Positions 33,275-42,822 of a stretch of DNA of 64,000 nt are shown here, one piece after another. Under the pieces are notes generated by a model that worked only from the letters and a program-made list of their open reading frames with translations, made no database searches and was not told the origin of the DNA. Source of the DNA: Symbiodinium natans. Taxonomy: Eukaryota > Sar > Dinophyceae > Suessiales > Symbiodiniaceae. The stretch covers positions 372,001 through 436,000 of the forward strand of contig CAJNDS010001169.1 in assembly GCA_905221605.1 (NCBI GenBank). Reading direction: 5' to 3'. The translations under genes and the position numbers were made by a program. The number at the start of each line of letters is the position of its first letter. Positions within the stretch are counted from its first letter, which is position 1.

Positions 33275-34864
33275 ATGCCTCCTGCTGTCGCGGATGATGA
33301 CGCTTCGGCGTCGGAGAGCGATGGCAGCTTCCCGACCAAGGCACAGCAGTGGGGTGAGAGAGCCTTGCCGGTTGTCAGCGCCTCAGACAAAGCTGCAGAT
33401 TTTGATTCAGACAAACCTGCGATTTTCGACTCAATGTGTCACACTTCGGCCAACTCAAGTGCTGAGGAGGCACCCGACTGGAGCTTACACGAGGGTGTCA
33501 TGAACAGTTTTTCTCCCAAGCAATTTTCAGCTCCCATTGAGGAGAGCTCTTTAGTTCAAATCAACGGTTCTGCGGTGGATAGTTTGGCAACGCCAGACAA
33601 CTTGTCCGCTGATCAGCAACCAGCCAGCGATGCGACACACTTGCAGTGTGGGGGCCTGTCGTCGGGCGCGAAGCACATGCAGGAGTTTTGGTGCCTGGAG
33701 CTGTTCGCGGGCTCAGCTGGGATTACCGCCGCTATGGTGGCAGCTGGTCTTACAAAGAGCTTCGGCGTAGAATCCTCTCTGCGGCACGACCGCAAGGCGA
33801 AAGTACTTCGACTCGACATGCTCAAACCGCAATGCCAGAGCATGATCCTTAGGTGGATAAGATCACCAGGCTTGGCCCTGGTGTGGATGACACCCCCCCT
33901 TGGTACCAGCTCCAGGGCAAGGGAGCTGCCAGGGCCCCAGAACTCAGCGCCGCTCAGGGATGCCTGGCACCCGGAAGGTGTGCCGACCCTGAAGGACGAC
34001 GAGCTGCGTAGGGTTCAAGCAGCAAACCAGCTTTTCGGCTTCAGTGCGACAGTATGGCAATTGTGCTGCAGCCTGGGCATCATGTGTGTTATACAAAACC
34101 CGTACCGCAGTTGGATGTGGTTCGGCCAGGAAATGGTTGGCGTCTTGAGCATGGGATGCACCAAGGTGCTTGAAAGCCATGCATGCATGTTCGGCGCTGG
34201 ACATAAAAGGCGGATGGCATTGGCAGTGAACACCGACGCGTTCGATGCGCTTGCCCGTGAATGTGACGGGGCACACGAGCACGAGCAATGGAAGGACGAG
34301 CACGGTATCAGTCATGGATCTGAGGAGACTCTGCACCCAAGCGGACTCTGCAAGGCGGCTGCCCAGTGCGCAATAGGAGCCCTGCTCAAACAAGGTTTGT
34401 TGCCAGCGCCCCAGCAGACTGTCCAGTCAAGGAGCAGTCTGCCCTCAATGGCTTCACTGACTGCAGGCAACCGGACCAAAAGAGCAGCAGCCCAAAGGCT
34501 TGTCCCTGAATTCAAGGCCCAGTTCAAATCCAGGACAGCGAACTTGCTGACCAGCAAGGGATGGCATCCAGCGACAGCTCTCTGCCGACGGCCGCAATGG
34601 CTGCCCGCATCTCAGGAGGTTTTGATCAGCCCCCTGTCGGAGGACCACGAGGTCTACGTATCTGTTCCCTGGACATGTCAGGAGTTTTGTGCACAGGCGC
34701 GCAAGGTGGGTCACCCGAGTCATCTTGACTTGGGGCTCTCTGATCCTCTCAAGCGTACCATCGAACAGGTGGCTGCGGAGTCCCCCAGTTGCGTTATGCA
34801 GATTAGGGTACAACAGTGCAAGAGGTGGGCGCAGCGGGCTCAGGCATTGGAGGCCCAGGAAAGG
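33275..34864 (+). CDS. Cytosine-C5-methyltransferase-like ORF of the DIRS-like element
   Basis: Starts at ATG 33,275. After about 130 disordered residues comes LELFAGSAGITAAMVAAGL (motif I of C5-methyltransferases, xxFAGxGG-like) and then GVESSLRHDRKAKVLRLDM (acidic E of motif II). Motif IV is at about residue 205 and reads WMTPPLGTSSRARE, where active enzymes have PPC; the catalytic Cys is replaced by Leu. MCVIQNPYRSWMW occupies the ENP/ENV region. The native frame runs to the copia-1 junction at 34,864; beyond that an accidental stop lies inside the copia-1 LTR (34,918). Its continuation (RIDTQVLPKHIRD, KRILLFQEML) is found on the minus strand at 42,822-42,690 because of an inversion. Methyltransferase capture by dinoflagellate retroelements has been reported. 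Confidence 0.65.
34860..34864 (+). repeat. Target-site duplication AAAGG (left of copia-1)
   Basis: AAAGG abuts the outer end of the left LTR. Its partner appears as CCTTT at 42,818-42,822 because the right end has been inverted. Confidence 0.8.
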
Positions 34865-34978
34865 TGTAAAACACACGCACTTTTACTTCGAGAGCCAAAA
34901 GCCTTGTATCGAGCGTAAAGCTTCAGTGCAAAATCTACATGGAAAATATGGGGTAAATGGGTAGTTGAAATACTTGCA
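34865..34978 (-). repeat. Copia-1 3' LTR (114 bp)
   Basis: Read on the minus strand it starts TGCAAGTATT and ends TTTTACA (TG..CA). Unusually short for an LTR. Preceded on the minus strand by the polypurine tract CTCGAGGAGGGG. Confidence 0.85.
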
Positions 34979-34991
34979 CCCCTCCTCGAGA
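34979..34991 (-). promoter_or_regulatory. Polypurine tract of copia-1
   Basis: On the minus strand TCTCGAGGAGGGG lies directly before the 3' LTR: the plus-strand primer site for second-strand synthesis. Confidence 0.75.
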
Positions 34992-35436
34992 CAGCTTGAG
35001 TTCCACACTCATGCTCAGTCTCGCCCCAAAAGACTTGACTGCGATGCATGCCGAAAATCACGTTGATTTCCTGTTGCTTTGCAACTTTGCATGTTCATCA
35101 CCCACTTGAAACACCGAAAGAAATGTTGATAGAGTTACACTGTACATCTCAACTGCTCTGGGTCCCTTCTGGTGGGGAATCTTGATCTTGGTTCTAGTCC
35201 CAGAGTCGCTTACGTTGAACAACAAGGTGCCACACATGCACATCTTTGGGTGCTTTCTTCATCTAGATGCATGGCACGTTACGGAGAAAAGAGCTTCGGC
35301 TTCTACTTAAACTGCGCTGATGCACTTTGCACCACAAAAGCGACTTGTTCTGCAGGAGAAATGAACTGACAGCTACTCCTACCACGGGCTCATGGAATGT
35401 ACAGGAAAACAAGCCACAGGTCAGGGATGCTACCTC
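34992..35436 (-). other. Copia-1 3' untranslated region
   Basis: Between the stop of the RNase H frame (35,437) and the polypurine tract. No feature beyond short frames. Confidence 0.5.
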
Positions 35437-36804
35437 TCATGTATGAACACTTTCATCACTTGTCACATCGCTGGTGTCGTGGAACTCGGGCATTGGCATC
35501 ACCAGCCAATCGTTGAACACATCCCAATGACTGGCACAGCACACTCTGCACGGAGCCAGTCCTCTTGCCAGAGCATCATGAAGAGGAACGCGCTGGCAGC
35601 TGCTCGTTGCCTGTCGAAGTCCATGGCAGGATGGGCGATTGTGGTAGCACTCGCCATTCTGAGAGAACACGGCAACTTCTTGTCGCGTTTCGGGGTCGAA
35701 GATATGCGGGTTGTGCGAAACCGATCGCACAAAGTGAGCACGTTCTGCACGTGCCTGAGCATCTCGTTCACCTCGATTCTTCCAGACGCCTTTCTGCTTT
35801 TGGTGGGAACTCATGGATTGCGGAGGTAGACTGCTCGAGGATTGCGGGGTCATACGATCTGAGGATTGCGTTGTCATACGATCTGGGGATTGCATTGTCA
35901 TACGATCTGAGGATTGCGTTGTCATACGATCTGAGGATTGCGTGGTCATACGTTCTGAGGATTGCGTGGTCATACGTCTACAACAAAGACTCGGCAGGTA
36001 GTAGAGCATGACACCCAAGAGGAACATGAAGAGAAAGAGGAAAGTTGCTCCTCCCACCAACCACCATAGGCTGGTCCCATCTGCTGCATCCGTAACCATC
36101 AAGCCCTCCATGACGCGATACACCAGGAGATTCCACAACATTCCAACCAACTCGGGAAACTCTTCTCCACCTTCAGGGCTCATCTCGGCAGCACCCACGA
36201 GGCTCGTAGAGGTCGCATCTGCAGGTCGCTGCTGGCTCAAGGCTATGGCTGCATACACAACGGATCGCACCAAGTTCTCTATGTCCATTGTTGATGCCAC
36301 TCTTTGAACTTTGACATTAGGAGGTTTGGAAGACTGAATCAAGCCATCGTTGTTGTACATACCGGCCAAACCCAACAAATATTTGATTCTTTCTGAAGAC
36401 AACACTTTGGTAGCTACATCAGCTGGATTCTGCAAGCCGGCAACCGGTTTCACTGAGAGGAGCTTGGCTTTCACCAACCCTTGACACCAAAGAAGTCTAC
36501 AATCCAGGTGTCGAATCCTCGACACCCCGCATTTCACCAGCAAGCTGCGAGCCGCTGAGTTGTCTAATCGCACAACCAGATCCACGGGGTGTTCAGACAG
36601 ACTTTCGAGGATGTTCTTCAAGAAGAGCGATTCGGCAATCACTGAGGTGGCTGCTGTGAGTTCTGCTTCACATGAGGAGAGACTTATGGAGCACTGTCGT
36701 CTTGAATAAGAAAACATCAGGTTCCCATCCAAATACAGGTGACCGCAACTTATCGATTTCCTGTCTGCACTAGATGCCCAGTCCGAGTCACTGATGGCTT
36801 CCAA
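35437..36804 (-). CDS. Copia-1 RNase H with membrane, repeat and Zn-motif extension
   Basis: Separated from the RT frame by a frameshift near 36,800. The N-part is copia RNase H: ISDSDWASSADRKS, SSCEAELTAA, VRLDNSAARSLL, LLWCQGL and NPADVATKVL. After about residue 150 follows an unusual tail: a strong TM segment (LWWLVGGATFLFLFMFLLGV), six copies of an 8-residue repeat RMTTQSSD, then a basic patch and a Cys/His domain ECYHNRPSCHGLRQA with LAPCRVC. The YHxxxCxxL...PCxxC layout is a small zinc-binding fold seen appended to other proteins. The tail is not part of ordinary copia pol; whether it was acquired or marks an envelope-like function is open. Confidence 0.75.
   Translation of the reverse strand: MEAISDSDWASSADRKSISCGHLYLDGNLMFSYSRRQCSISLSSCEAELTAATSVIAESLFLKNILESLSEHPVDLVVRLDNSAARSLLVKCGVSRIRHLDCRLLWCQGLVKAKLLSVKPVAGLQNPADVATKVLSSERIKYLLGLAGMYNNDGLIQSSKPPNVKVQRVASTMDIENLVRSVVYAAIALSQQRPADATSTSLVGAAEMSPEGGEEFPELVGMLWNLLVYRVMEGLMVTDAADGTSLWWLVGGATFLFLFMFLLGVMLYYLPSLCCRRMTTQSSERMTTQSSDRMTTQSSDRMTMQSPDRMTTQSSDRMTPQSSSSLPPQSMSSHQKQKGVWKNRGERDAQARAERAHFVRSVSHNPHIFDPETRQEVAVFSQNGECYHNRPSCHGLRQATSSCQRVPLHDALARGLAPCRVCCASHWDVFNDWLVMPMPEFHDTSDVTSDESVHT
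35832..35984 (-). repeat. 24-bp coding tandem repeat (six units)
   Basis: Units of 24 bp (CATACGATCTGAGGATTGCG and variants) encode RMTTQSS(D/E) on the minus strand, with variants RMTMQSPD and RMTPQSSS. Variation is mostly single-base. Confidence 0.85.
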
Positions 36805-39800
36805 CAGTCGAGCTGGCCGTCCTTCGCCATCTCCTTGTACATCTTCTACCTTGGGTACGTAGGGATTCCTCCATCACTGATCTCCCAGGCCGACTCCAGC
36901 GCAGCACAAGACAATAGTCTCTCGTGGCATACAAATACTCAGTCAGGTATCTCAGGTGCTTGAGCTGCTTCACCGTAGGCTTACTCATCCCACGAGCTAG
37001 GACTCCTACACAATGTTGAACGTCAGGTCGTTCCGGACTGATGTACAGCAAACATCCTAGTGCTGCTCTGTATCGCCCAACATGTGCCTCGTCCAAGTAC
37101 TCCGACTCGTCTTTCATTGTCAAGTCAGAAGTCGCGGGTACCTTACGATGACGGGGATTGGTGATGCCCAAGATGCTAACCACCTTCTCAATATACTTTG
37201 CGTCGATATGGATTTTCAACCCATCTTCTACCACTTCCAGAGTCCTTTTGAGGAATTTCAGCTGGTCGCCAATGTTCTTCACAACGGGGCTCACTTCTAG
37301 GCGGTACTTTTGTTGCAAGACACTCACAGCACTGTTGACACGATCTTCACATCCACCAAGAAGTCCATCATCTACATGAATCGTGGCACCAAGTTTCTCA
37401 CCACCATATACCACGGGGCACGCCACGTTGCTCTTGAGATCGCAGCGAGCCAAGTCCTCACTCAGTTGGTCATGCCAATGGACGGGAGCTAACTGTTGAC
37501 CAGGCAAACACTTTCGTACCTTGTAAATCGTCCCGTTGAGCTCTACGAACAGTTCTTCTTTCTGATCTACAGTGAGGAAAGCATCCTTCACGTCAAACGA
37601 TCGTAAGACATAGTCCGGGGTACTCACAAACATATGCGGAAGCACGCGCAGCATCGAAGGACATGTACTCGGTGCATATGTGTCCTGTCGGAACGGTGAC
37701 CATGCTTTGAGTTCCTTGCAGACCAAGCGTGCACGACGTTGCCACTTGTTTGACCGAAAACGCCAGTCGTACACATGACGTGTCTTGAGGAGCTTCTCTT
37801 TGGGAACATGCACCGCTTCATCCATTGCTTCCAACACGGACATCTCTAGGAGTCGATGCAGTTCATCACTCCTGGACACAGCTTCTACTTCCTCTAGCTG
37901 TTCAGGGCTAAGAACAGGAGGTCCTTCATTTTCATCTTGGCCTTCCCACAACTTTTCGGGGTCATTCTCCGGGCTGTAGTCCATCCAGTCATCTTCCTCG
38001 AAATACCGAGCATCAAACTCTACCATGTTCCACCAATCATCTAGGTCTTCATCTCCCACATAATACTCGGCATCTCCTACTTTGACTGCTCGAACACGCT
38101 TCGATGGACTTTCACTTCCCGCATAGAACGGTGGAGCCTGCAACCTCTTTTCACCCTTAGGCTCTTGAACAGACTCTGTCGGTGCATCTTCCCCTCCTGT
38201 CTCCACTGCTGATCCTGATGTACGTGCTTCTTTCGACCCTGGAGCTTCCTCTTCCCTTTCTGTTCGTTCACGCTTTCGATCTTCATGGGATTCCGGTCTT
38301 CTCTCACTGTCGGTGGTCATCTTATCTGAACTGGCACTTGCCGAAGACTCAGGGTCAGAGGCAGCTTCATCCACGGGTCCTTCGGTCACCACAGGCGGCG
38401 GTGGCGTTGGTGATGGAGCCGGGGCGACCGACACCATAGGTTCCAGCATCGTAGCTGGCTGTGGAGCTCGTTCTTTCAAACCTGGGATCACTTTGAGACC
38501 CATCCCTGCGAGACCATATCTCCAAGGCTTTCCTTTGAACTCTTTCAGCAAGATCCGATCCCATTGTTGTGATTCAGGTAGGCGCCGAATTGTCGAACTC
38601 AGATAAATTCCCAGGGCGGTCCCGCAGATATTGAGATCATTTTGCATCGTCTTCCCCAAGAAAATTCCTTTAACAAACTTCTCCTTGCCCTTTCGTCTAT
38701 GAGGATCGGACAGACTGAAGTACACGGTCTCACCCCACATGGCAAGTTTCCCCCGATACTGCACACCAAAGGCACGTTCATACGGTGTAGTTCCCGCCAT
38801 CACTGCATACTGGTTGTGAAGGGTAGCAGCATGTGTATACACCCAGGGCACAAGATCGGACTCGTTGCTCAAGACATACCCACACTCGCGAACTTGTTGG
38901 AGCAAAGTACTTCCAATGTCCCTCAAACTCAAGATTGCCTGTTCAGCTGCCCCATTGGTTTGGTGTTCGTGGGGCTGCGACGGGGACTTCCTAGTAGCAA
39001 GCTTTGCAGCGGTCCTGGCAGTCACGATCTTGTCCATGAGCATTGTCATCGATGGTTCATTGTCTCCTCGTATCTCTACCTCGGTTCGTCCAAGATAGGA
39101 CAAGAAGGAAAGCACTTCTTTGGCCGCGTACTGAAGACACTGTTGCTCTTTGGACGGAAGGGGAACACCGTGCAGCATTCCAGTTGATCGATCCACACAA
39201 ACCAAGACCATCATTTTTCCTTCTTTGGGTTTCAACTGAGAAGTCCTCATGCAATCCAAAGTGTCACCCTCCACCGAGCTATACATCAGATCCAAACTCA
39301 TCACTGGCCAACTGCCTTCAGAGCGATGCGCTTCACCACCTTCACGATGGCCATCCCTTCTCGCTCGGGTAGATACGCAAAGAGGACACCAGGACTTGTA
39401 TGGAATGTGTGTCAAACGATGCTTGGCCACCTCTTCAGGGCTCGGTTCGTGAGGAACGGCTTCAGGTTTTGGTGTTCGAACAGGCAACGATGCTGCTTCT
39501 TGAAGGGCCAACTCATCCTCCAACCTTCTTCGCCAAACATGTTTTGTAATCCTCTTGTACAACACCGTCTTGGAACCGCTAGACCCAATGCCCAAAGCTT
39601 TGCAAACCAACTTCAACTCGGCTGCGGTAGAATTGGCTGACAACCTTCTTCCCTCAACCTCTACTTCTTCTGGAATGGGTCCTTGCAACTCGATCCCCGG
39701 TGCAGCTGGAGCCACTTCGGCTTCTCCATGTTCGGACAGATTGGCATCATCCGGCATGCCTTCGTCAGCTTGAAGTTCCACTGGCAACCTGGGTTCACGA

Positions 39801-40150
39801 AGCACGGGATTCGAGGCAAGGGGCTGAGGACCATGATCTTCCAGGACAGTCATACCAACATCTTCGGGATCACTCGGGCGCCGTTGTATCATCGTTAAAG
39901 TCTTCGTGGCATAGAGCACACCCGGCAAACTCTCTTCTAAATCTTCCAACTTGCTCACATCTTGTTGAAGCTCTACCAACTCCCATCTCCCAGCAATCTT
40001 TACCGCCGTGGTGCGGTACTTCCAACGATCAATGCTCATCACAGGTGCTGGGCTCACATGAAGTGTAGAGTCCAAGCGTCGGTCTTTGCAGTCAACATGA
40101 GCCCAATCGAATCCCATCAAGAACGTCCCGATGAAACCCTCACTAGCCAT
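36788..40150 (-). CDS. Copia-1 pol: SAP domain, integrase, reverse transcriptase
   Basis: Begins MASEGFIGTF at 40,150, in an 8-bp overlap with the stop of the gag-protease frame (ATGGCTAG). At residues about 170-208 there is a SAP-like domain (STAAELKLVCKALGIGSSGS). Integrase follows: zinc region HRLTHIPYKSWCPLC, then D in MSLDLMYSS, D in IRGDNEPS and E in NGAAEQAI. RT has SFDVKDAFLTVD (motif A) and TIHVDDGLLGG (catalytic DD) near residue 950. The end reads out of frame (after LRWSRPG) because of a frameshift before RNase H. It encodes the replication enzymes acting in the cytoplasmic particle and nucleus. Confidence 0.85.
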   Translation of the reverse strand: MASEGFIGTFLMGFDWAHVDCKDRRLDSTLHVSPAPVMSIDRWKYRTTAVKIAGRWELVELQQDVSKLEDLEESLPGVLYATKTLTMIQRRPSDPEDVGMTVLEDHGPQPLASNPVLREPRLPVELQADEGMPDDANLSEHGEAEVAPAAPGIELQGPIPEEVEVEGRRLSANSTAAELKLVCKALGIGSSGSKTVLYKRITKHVWRRRLEDELALQEAASLPVRTPKPEAVPHEPSPEEVAKHRLTHIPYKSWCPLCVSTRARRDGHREGGEAHRSEGSWPVMSLDLMYSSVEGDTLDCMRTSQLKPKEGKMMVLVCVDRSTGMLHGVPLPSKEQQCLQYAAKEVLSFLSYLGRTEVEIRGDNEPSMTMLMDKIVTARTAAKLATRKSPSQPHEHQTNGAAEQAILSLRDIGSTLLQQVRECGYVLSNESDLVPWVYTHAATLHNQYAVMAGTTPYERAFGVQYRGKLAMWGETVYFSLSDPHRRKGKEKFVKGIFLGKTMQNDLNICGTALGIYLSSTIRRLPESQQWDRILLKEFKGKPWRYGLAGMGLKVIPGLKERAPQPATMLEPMVSVAPAPSPTPPPPVVTEGPVDEAASDPESSASASSDKMTTDSERRPESHEDRKRERTEREEEAPGSKEARTSGSAVETGGEDAPTESVQEPKGEKRLQAPPFYAGSESPSKRVRAVKVGDAEYYVGDEDLDDWWNMVEFDARYFEEDDWMDYSPENDPEKLWEGQDENEGPPVLSPEQLEEVEAVSRSDELHRLLEMSVLEAMDEAVHVPKEKLLKTRHVYDWRFRSNKWQRRARLVCKELKAWSPFRQDTYAPSTCPSMLRVLPHMFVSTPDYVLRSFDVKDAFLTVDQKEELFVELNGTIYKVRKCLPGQQLAPVHWHDQLSEDLARCDLKSNVACPVVYGGEKLGATIHVDDGLLGGCEDRVNSAVSVLQQKYRLEVSPVVKNIGDQLKFLKRTLEVVEDGLKIHIDAKYIEKVVSILGITNPRHRKVPATSDLTMKDESEYLDEAHVGRYRAALGCLLYISPERPDVQHCVGVLARGMSKPTVKQLKHLRYLTEYLYATRDYCLVLRWSRPGRSVMEESLRTQGRRCTRRWRRTASSTVGSHQ

Positions 40151-41666
40151 GTGCGACCTCTTCTCGAAGGTAAGCGCACTTTCGTCGAGTTCGCAGTGGA
40201 CCCCGAGACTTGGAGTGCTGGTGAGTCAAGGAGTTCTTCTTGAAGTTGACTGGTACTGCCACTTCTTCATTGCAAAGACAAAGCATGTTGCTCCGATGGT
40301 CCAGGGTCCACCCTTGTTTGAGCAATCTCCCTAAACTCAGCAGAGGACTCCCAACCGTTGAAGCGTGAAACCGTTCTTGAATGCATGCAGGGCCCATGTC
40401 CAAGGTGATAAGCCGGGTACCCAAGCTGGGCATCTCAACTCCCTGTGCATCCAACATTTGGACTTGACCCTCTGACGTGGCCTGTCCGATGCCCATGTGA
40501 AGCCACGACTCTGGCATCACCGATACATCTGCCCCAGAATCCAGCACAACCTCAAACGACGAGTAGCTTTGGCCTCCTTCTTCTTCAAGGCCTCCATGTT
40601 CCAACACGCGGACGTAGTTCTGGGACCACTCGTCGTCTCCTGGCAAGGCATCTTCACAAGTGAGATCGAACACTTCAAGGGTCTGGGGAAGCTCTTCACA
40701 GGGGCATTCGTCATCTTCATCTAGCGCATACCACTCCACACGACGACACCACCAGGACTCTTCATCCTCAACATACTCTTCACCCTCAGACACAGTCTCC
40801 ATGGCATACACAGTGCAGGATCTCTCACACTCATCGGCAAGATTGAAAATTCTCTTCACGGAAGCAGTTTGAGGGCGGCTTGAGGACATGGTCACGGTGG
40901 AGTTTGTACTGGAACTTGCGTTTGAGGTGCCTTCATCCACCTGATTCACCCGGTTCTTGTTCATCCAACACTCTTTGCTCCAATGTCCAGGTTTGCCACA
41001 AATTTTGCAGTTGTTGTAGGGCACATTGTCCTTGCGCTGCTCTCCTTTGCCTTTTCCTTTGGACTCTTTGCCCTTGCCTTTGCCCTTGTCTTTGCCCCAG
41101 AACTTGCCTTTTCCTTTGGAATACTCCTTGCCTCCTTTCCCATTGTTCCGCCAAGAATGGTTCTGGTCGTAGTTGTTGTTCTGAAAACGATCTTTTCCTC
41201 CCTTTCCATGGTACCCGCCTTTGTGGTCCTTGCCTTTGCCTTTGTACTTGCCTTTCTCCTTTCCTTTTCCTTTCTCCCAAACACGATCCACATCCATGGG
41301 GCCCGAGGTGTCGTTGGGGTCGGACCGGCTTGAAGTCCCAACGACCAGCTGAGTAGTCCACTTCTGAGTAGCACGCTCATACCGCAAAATCACTTCCCTC
41401 AGGTCTTCATAGCTGGCATCCTCCTTGCAGTTCACAGACACATGTGTTCTCAACGGCCCTGGCAAGGATCGAAGCAAGATCGCTGCTTTCAACTCCGAAT
41501 CTACCGCTTTCCCTGCAGACTGTTCATACTTGCGACAAAGCTCTTCCAACTTCAGGACCTGTTCGTGGTAGTTGGTGTTAGTCATCTGTGGAAACTGCGA
41601 AATTGCACCAAGGAGCGCTAACGATCTTGACTTCGAAGATGGAGCCAGCGTCCGGACATTCTCCAT
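40143..41666 (-). CDS. Copia-1 gag C-part and protease
   Basis: The frame continues gag after a frameshift near 41,660: SLALLGAISQFPQMTN, then helices to YERATQKW, a Gly/Lys-rich basic region (GKGKGKESKGKGKGEQ) and a CCHC zinc knuckle CKICGKPGHWSKEC. An acidic linker leads to the aspartic protease active site VVLDSGADVSVMPESW (D-S-G). The stop overlaps the pol ATG by 8 bp, so pol may be reached by reinitiation or frameshifting. Confidence 0.85.
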   Translation of the reverse strand: MENVRTLAPSSKSRSLALLGAISQFPQMTNTNYHEQVLKLEELCRKYEQSAGKAVDSELKAAILLRSLPGPLRTHVSVNCKEDASYEDLREVILRYERATQKWTTQLVVGTSSRSDPNDTSGPMDVDRVWEKGKGKEKGKYKGKGKDHKGGYHGKGGKDRFQNNNYDQNHSWRNNGKGGKEYSKGKGKFWGKDKGKGKGKESKGKGKGEQRKDNVPYNNCKICGKPGHWSKECWMNKNRVNQVDEGTSNASSSTNSTVTMSSSRPQTASVKRIFNLADECERSCTVYAMETVSEGEEYVEDEESWWCRRVEWYALDEDDECPCEELPQTLEVFDLTCEDALPGDDEWSQNYVRVLEHGGLEEEGGQSYSSFEVVLDSGADVSVMPESWLHMGIGQATSEGQVQMLDAQGVEMPSLGTRLITLDMGPACIQERFHASTVGSPLLSLGRLLKQGWTLDHRSNMLCLCNEEVAVPVNFKKNSLTHQHSKSRGPLRTRRKCAYLREEVAHG

Positions 41667-42220
41667 ACTTCGCAGCCGTTGCCATCGGGGATCGCCTTCA
41701 GAATTTGCACAGGGCGCTCCCTCAGCAAGCTAGACAACAAGGCATACAGGGTCTTGGAATGTTCCACTGCTTCATCCACCATTGACTCATGATCACACTC
41801 TTCATCAAGCTCAGCTTCTACACCTTCAACCAGACCATGTATTGAGGGGCTGACCACTCTCAAATATTGCTTAAACTGCCATGCCCATTCTGGAAATTGA
41901 CTGAGTTCTTCCTCGCGATCTTTCGGATGGAAAATGTCAGGCTTGCCAACGAAACGTGACCACATGCCCGTCTCGCTGGTGTTTCGACGAGCAAGCATAT
42001 CCAACGTCTCTTTCATCTGAGTTTGCTGTGATGCACTAGTGGTTGCAACCCTAGCAAGCATATCCACAACCATTTCGAGCTGATGCTGAGACATCTGAGC
42101 ACCTGGAGACGCTGGTGAAGCTTGCCCGGCAGGACTTGGAGCAAAAGGGTTCGAAGCTTGAGGAACTGTTGGGCCTGCGGGCAACTGGGAGCCTGAGCTC
42201 GTACCTGCTGAAGGGTCCAT
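41618..42220 (-). CDS. Copia-1 gag N-terminal part
   Basis: Start chosen at ATG 42,220 (MDPSAGTSSGSQLPAG); an upstream ATG at 42,256 adds 12 residues. After a Pro/Ala/Ser-rich stretch come QLEMVVDMLARVATTS, FVGKPDIFHPKDREEEL and FPEWAWQFKQYLRVV (UBN2/copia-gag-like capsid). The frame is lost at EVWRMSGRW near 41,660, where the next frame over carries the conserved continuation, consistent with a 1-bp indel. Confidence 0.75.
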   Translation of the reverse strand: MDPSAGTSSGSQLPAGPTVPQASNPFAPSPAGQASPASPGAQMSQHQLEMVVDMLARVATTSASQQTQMKETLDMLARRNTSETGMWSRFVGKPDIFHPKDREEELSQFPEWAWQFKQYLRVVSPSIHGLVEGVEAELDEECDHESMVDEAVEHSKTLYALLSSLLRERPVQILKAIPDGNGCEVWRMSGRWLHLRSQDR

Positions 42221-42690
42221 CTCTACTCCAATCCAAGTCGATGCCAGCACGAGCACTTCGCAACCGCTTGAACACTCTCAGGCCCGGCTCGTCGGACACC
42301 AGATCAACCGTGCCCTCAGACCGCCTGACATTCTGTTTGAACACACCGGAGCTGCTGGGTTCGCCCTCGTCCAACCTTGACGAGATCTCCAAGTCACGTT
42401 CAAAAGTCTTGCCCTCTTCAGACGAGTGCACAAAGTTCACTTGAGCACACCAGTCCAAGGCTTCATGATGTACGTGATCTGTTGAAAATCTTCCAAGATG
42501 CTCTGATTCTTGTTCAAACACCTCTCAGCCAAAGCAAAGTCCTCCACTCGCTGCAACTTCTCCAACTTGGGCTCCAAGCTCAGGCGTGCTGATTCCAAGA
42601 TGTTCTGCCAGCCTTTCTGAGTACGATTCTCGAGTTTCGGCCGCAACAAGAGCTGCTTTAAGTAGAACTCCCGCAGCTTCTGCTTCGCTT
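42221..42690 (-). other. Copia-1 leader or gag-upstream region adjoining the inversion
   Basis: Minus-strand frames are open here (REFYLKQLLLRPKLENRT and FKQNVRRSEGTVDLVSDEPG) but lack known domains. The right edge, near 42,690, is the inferred inversion breakpoint with the host element. Confidence 0.4.
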
Positions 42691-42822
42691 CTTTCAGAAA
42701 GTCCTCTTCGATAGCTTTATCAGGATGTGCTGACGCACTCAACATCTCCTGAAAGAGAAGAATGCGTTTGCTGCGGAGTGAGTCCCGGATATGCTTAGGT
42801 AGGACCTGTGTGTCAATCCTTT
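42690..42822 (-). pseudogene. Inverted piece of the DIRS methyltransferase-RT ORF
   Basis: Read on the minus strand from 42,822, directly after the AAAGG duplication, in frame with the host ORF that stopped at 34,864: IDTQVLPKHIRDSLRSKR, ILLFQEMLSASAHP and AIEEDFL. The host then resumes on the plus strand near 43,157 (EGFPLTGSLPLPEG). This places the host fragment inside the inverted segment. Confidence 0.7.

Noticed and set aside
35813-36001. Plus-strand ORF of repeated DCVVIRSE
   Set aside because: Antisense of the coding octapeptide repeat in copia-1.
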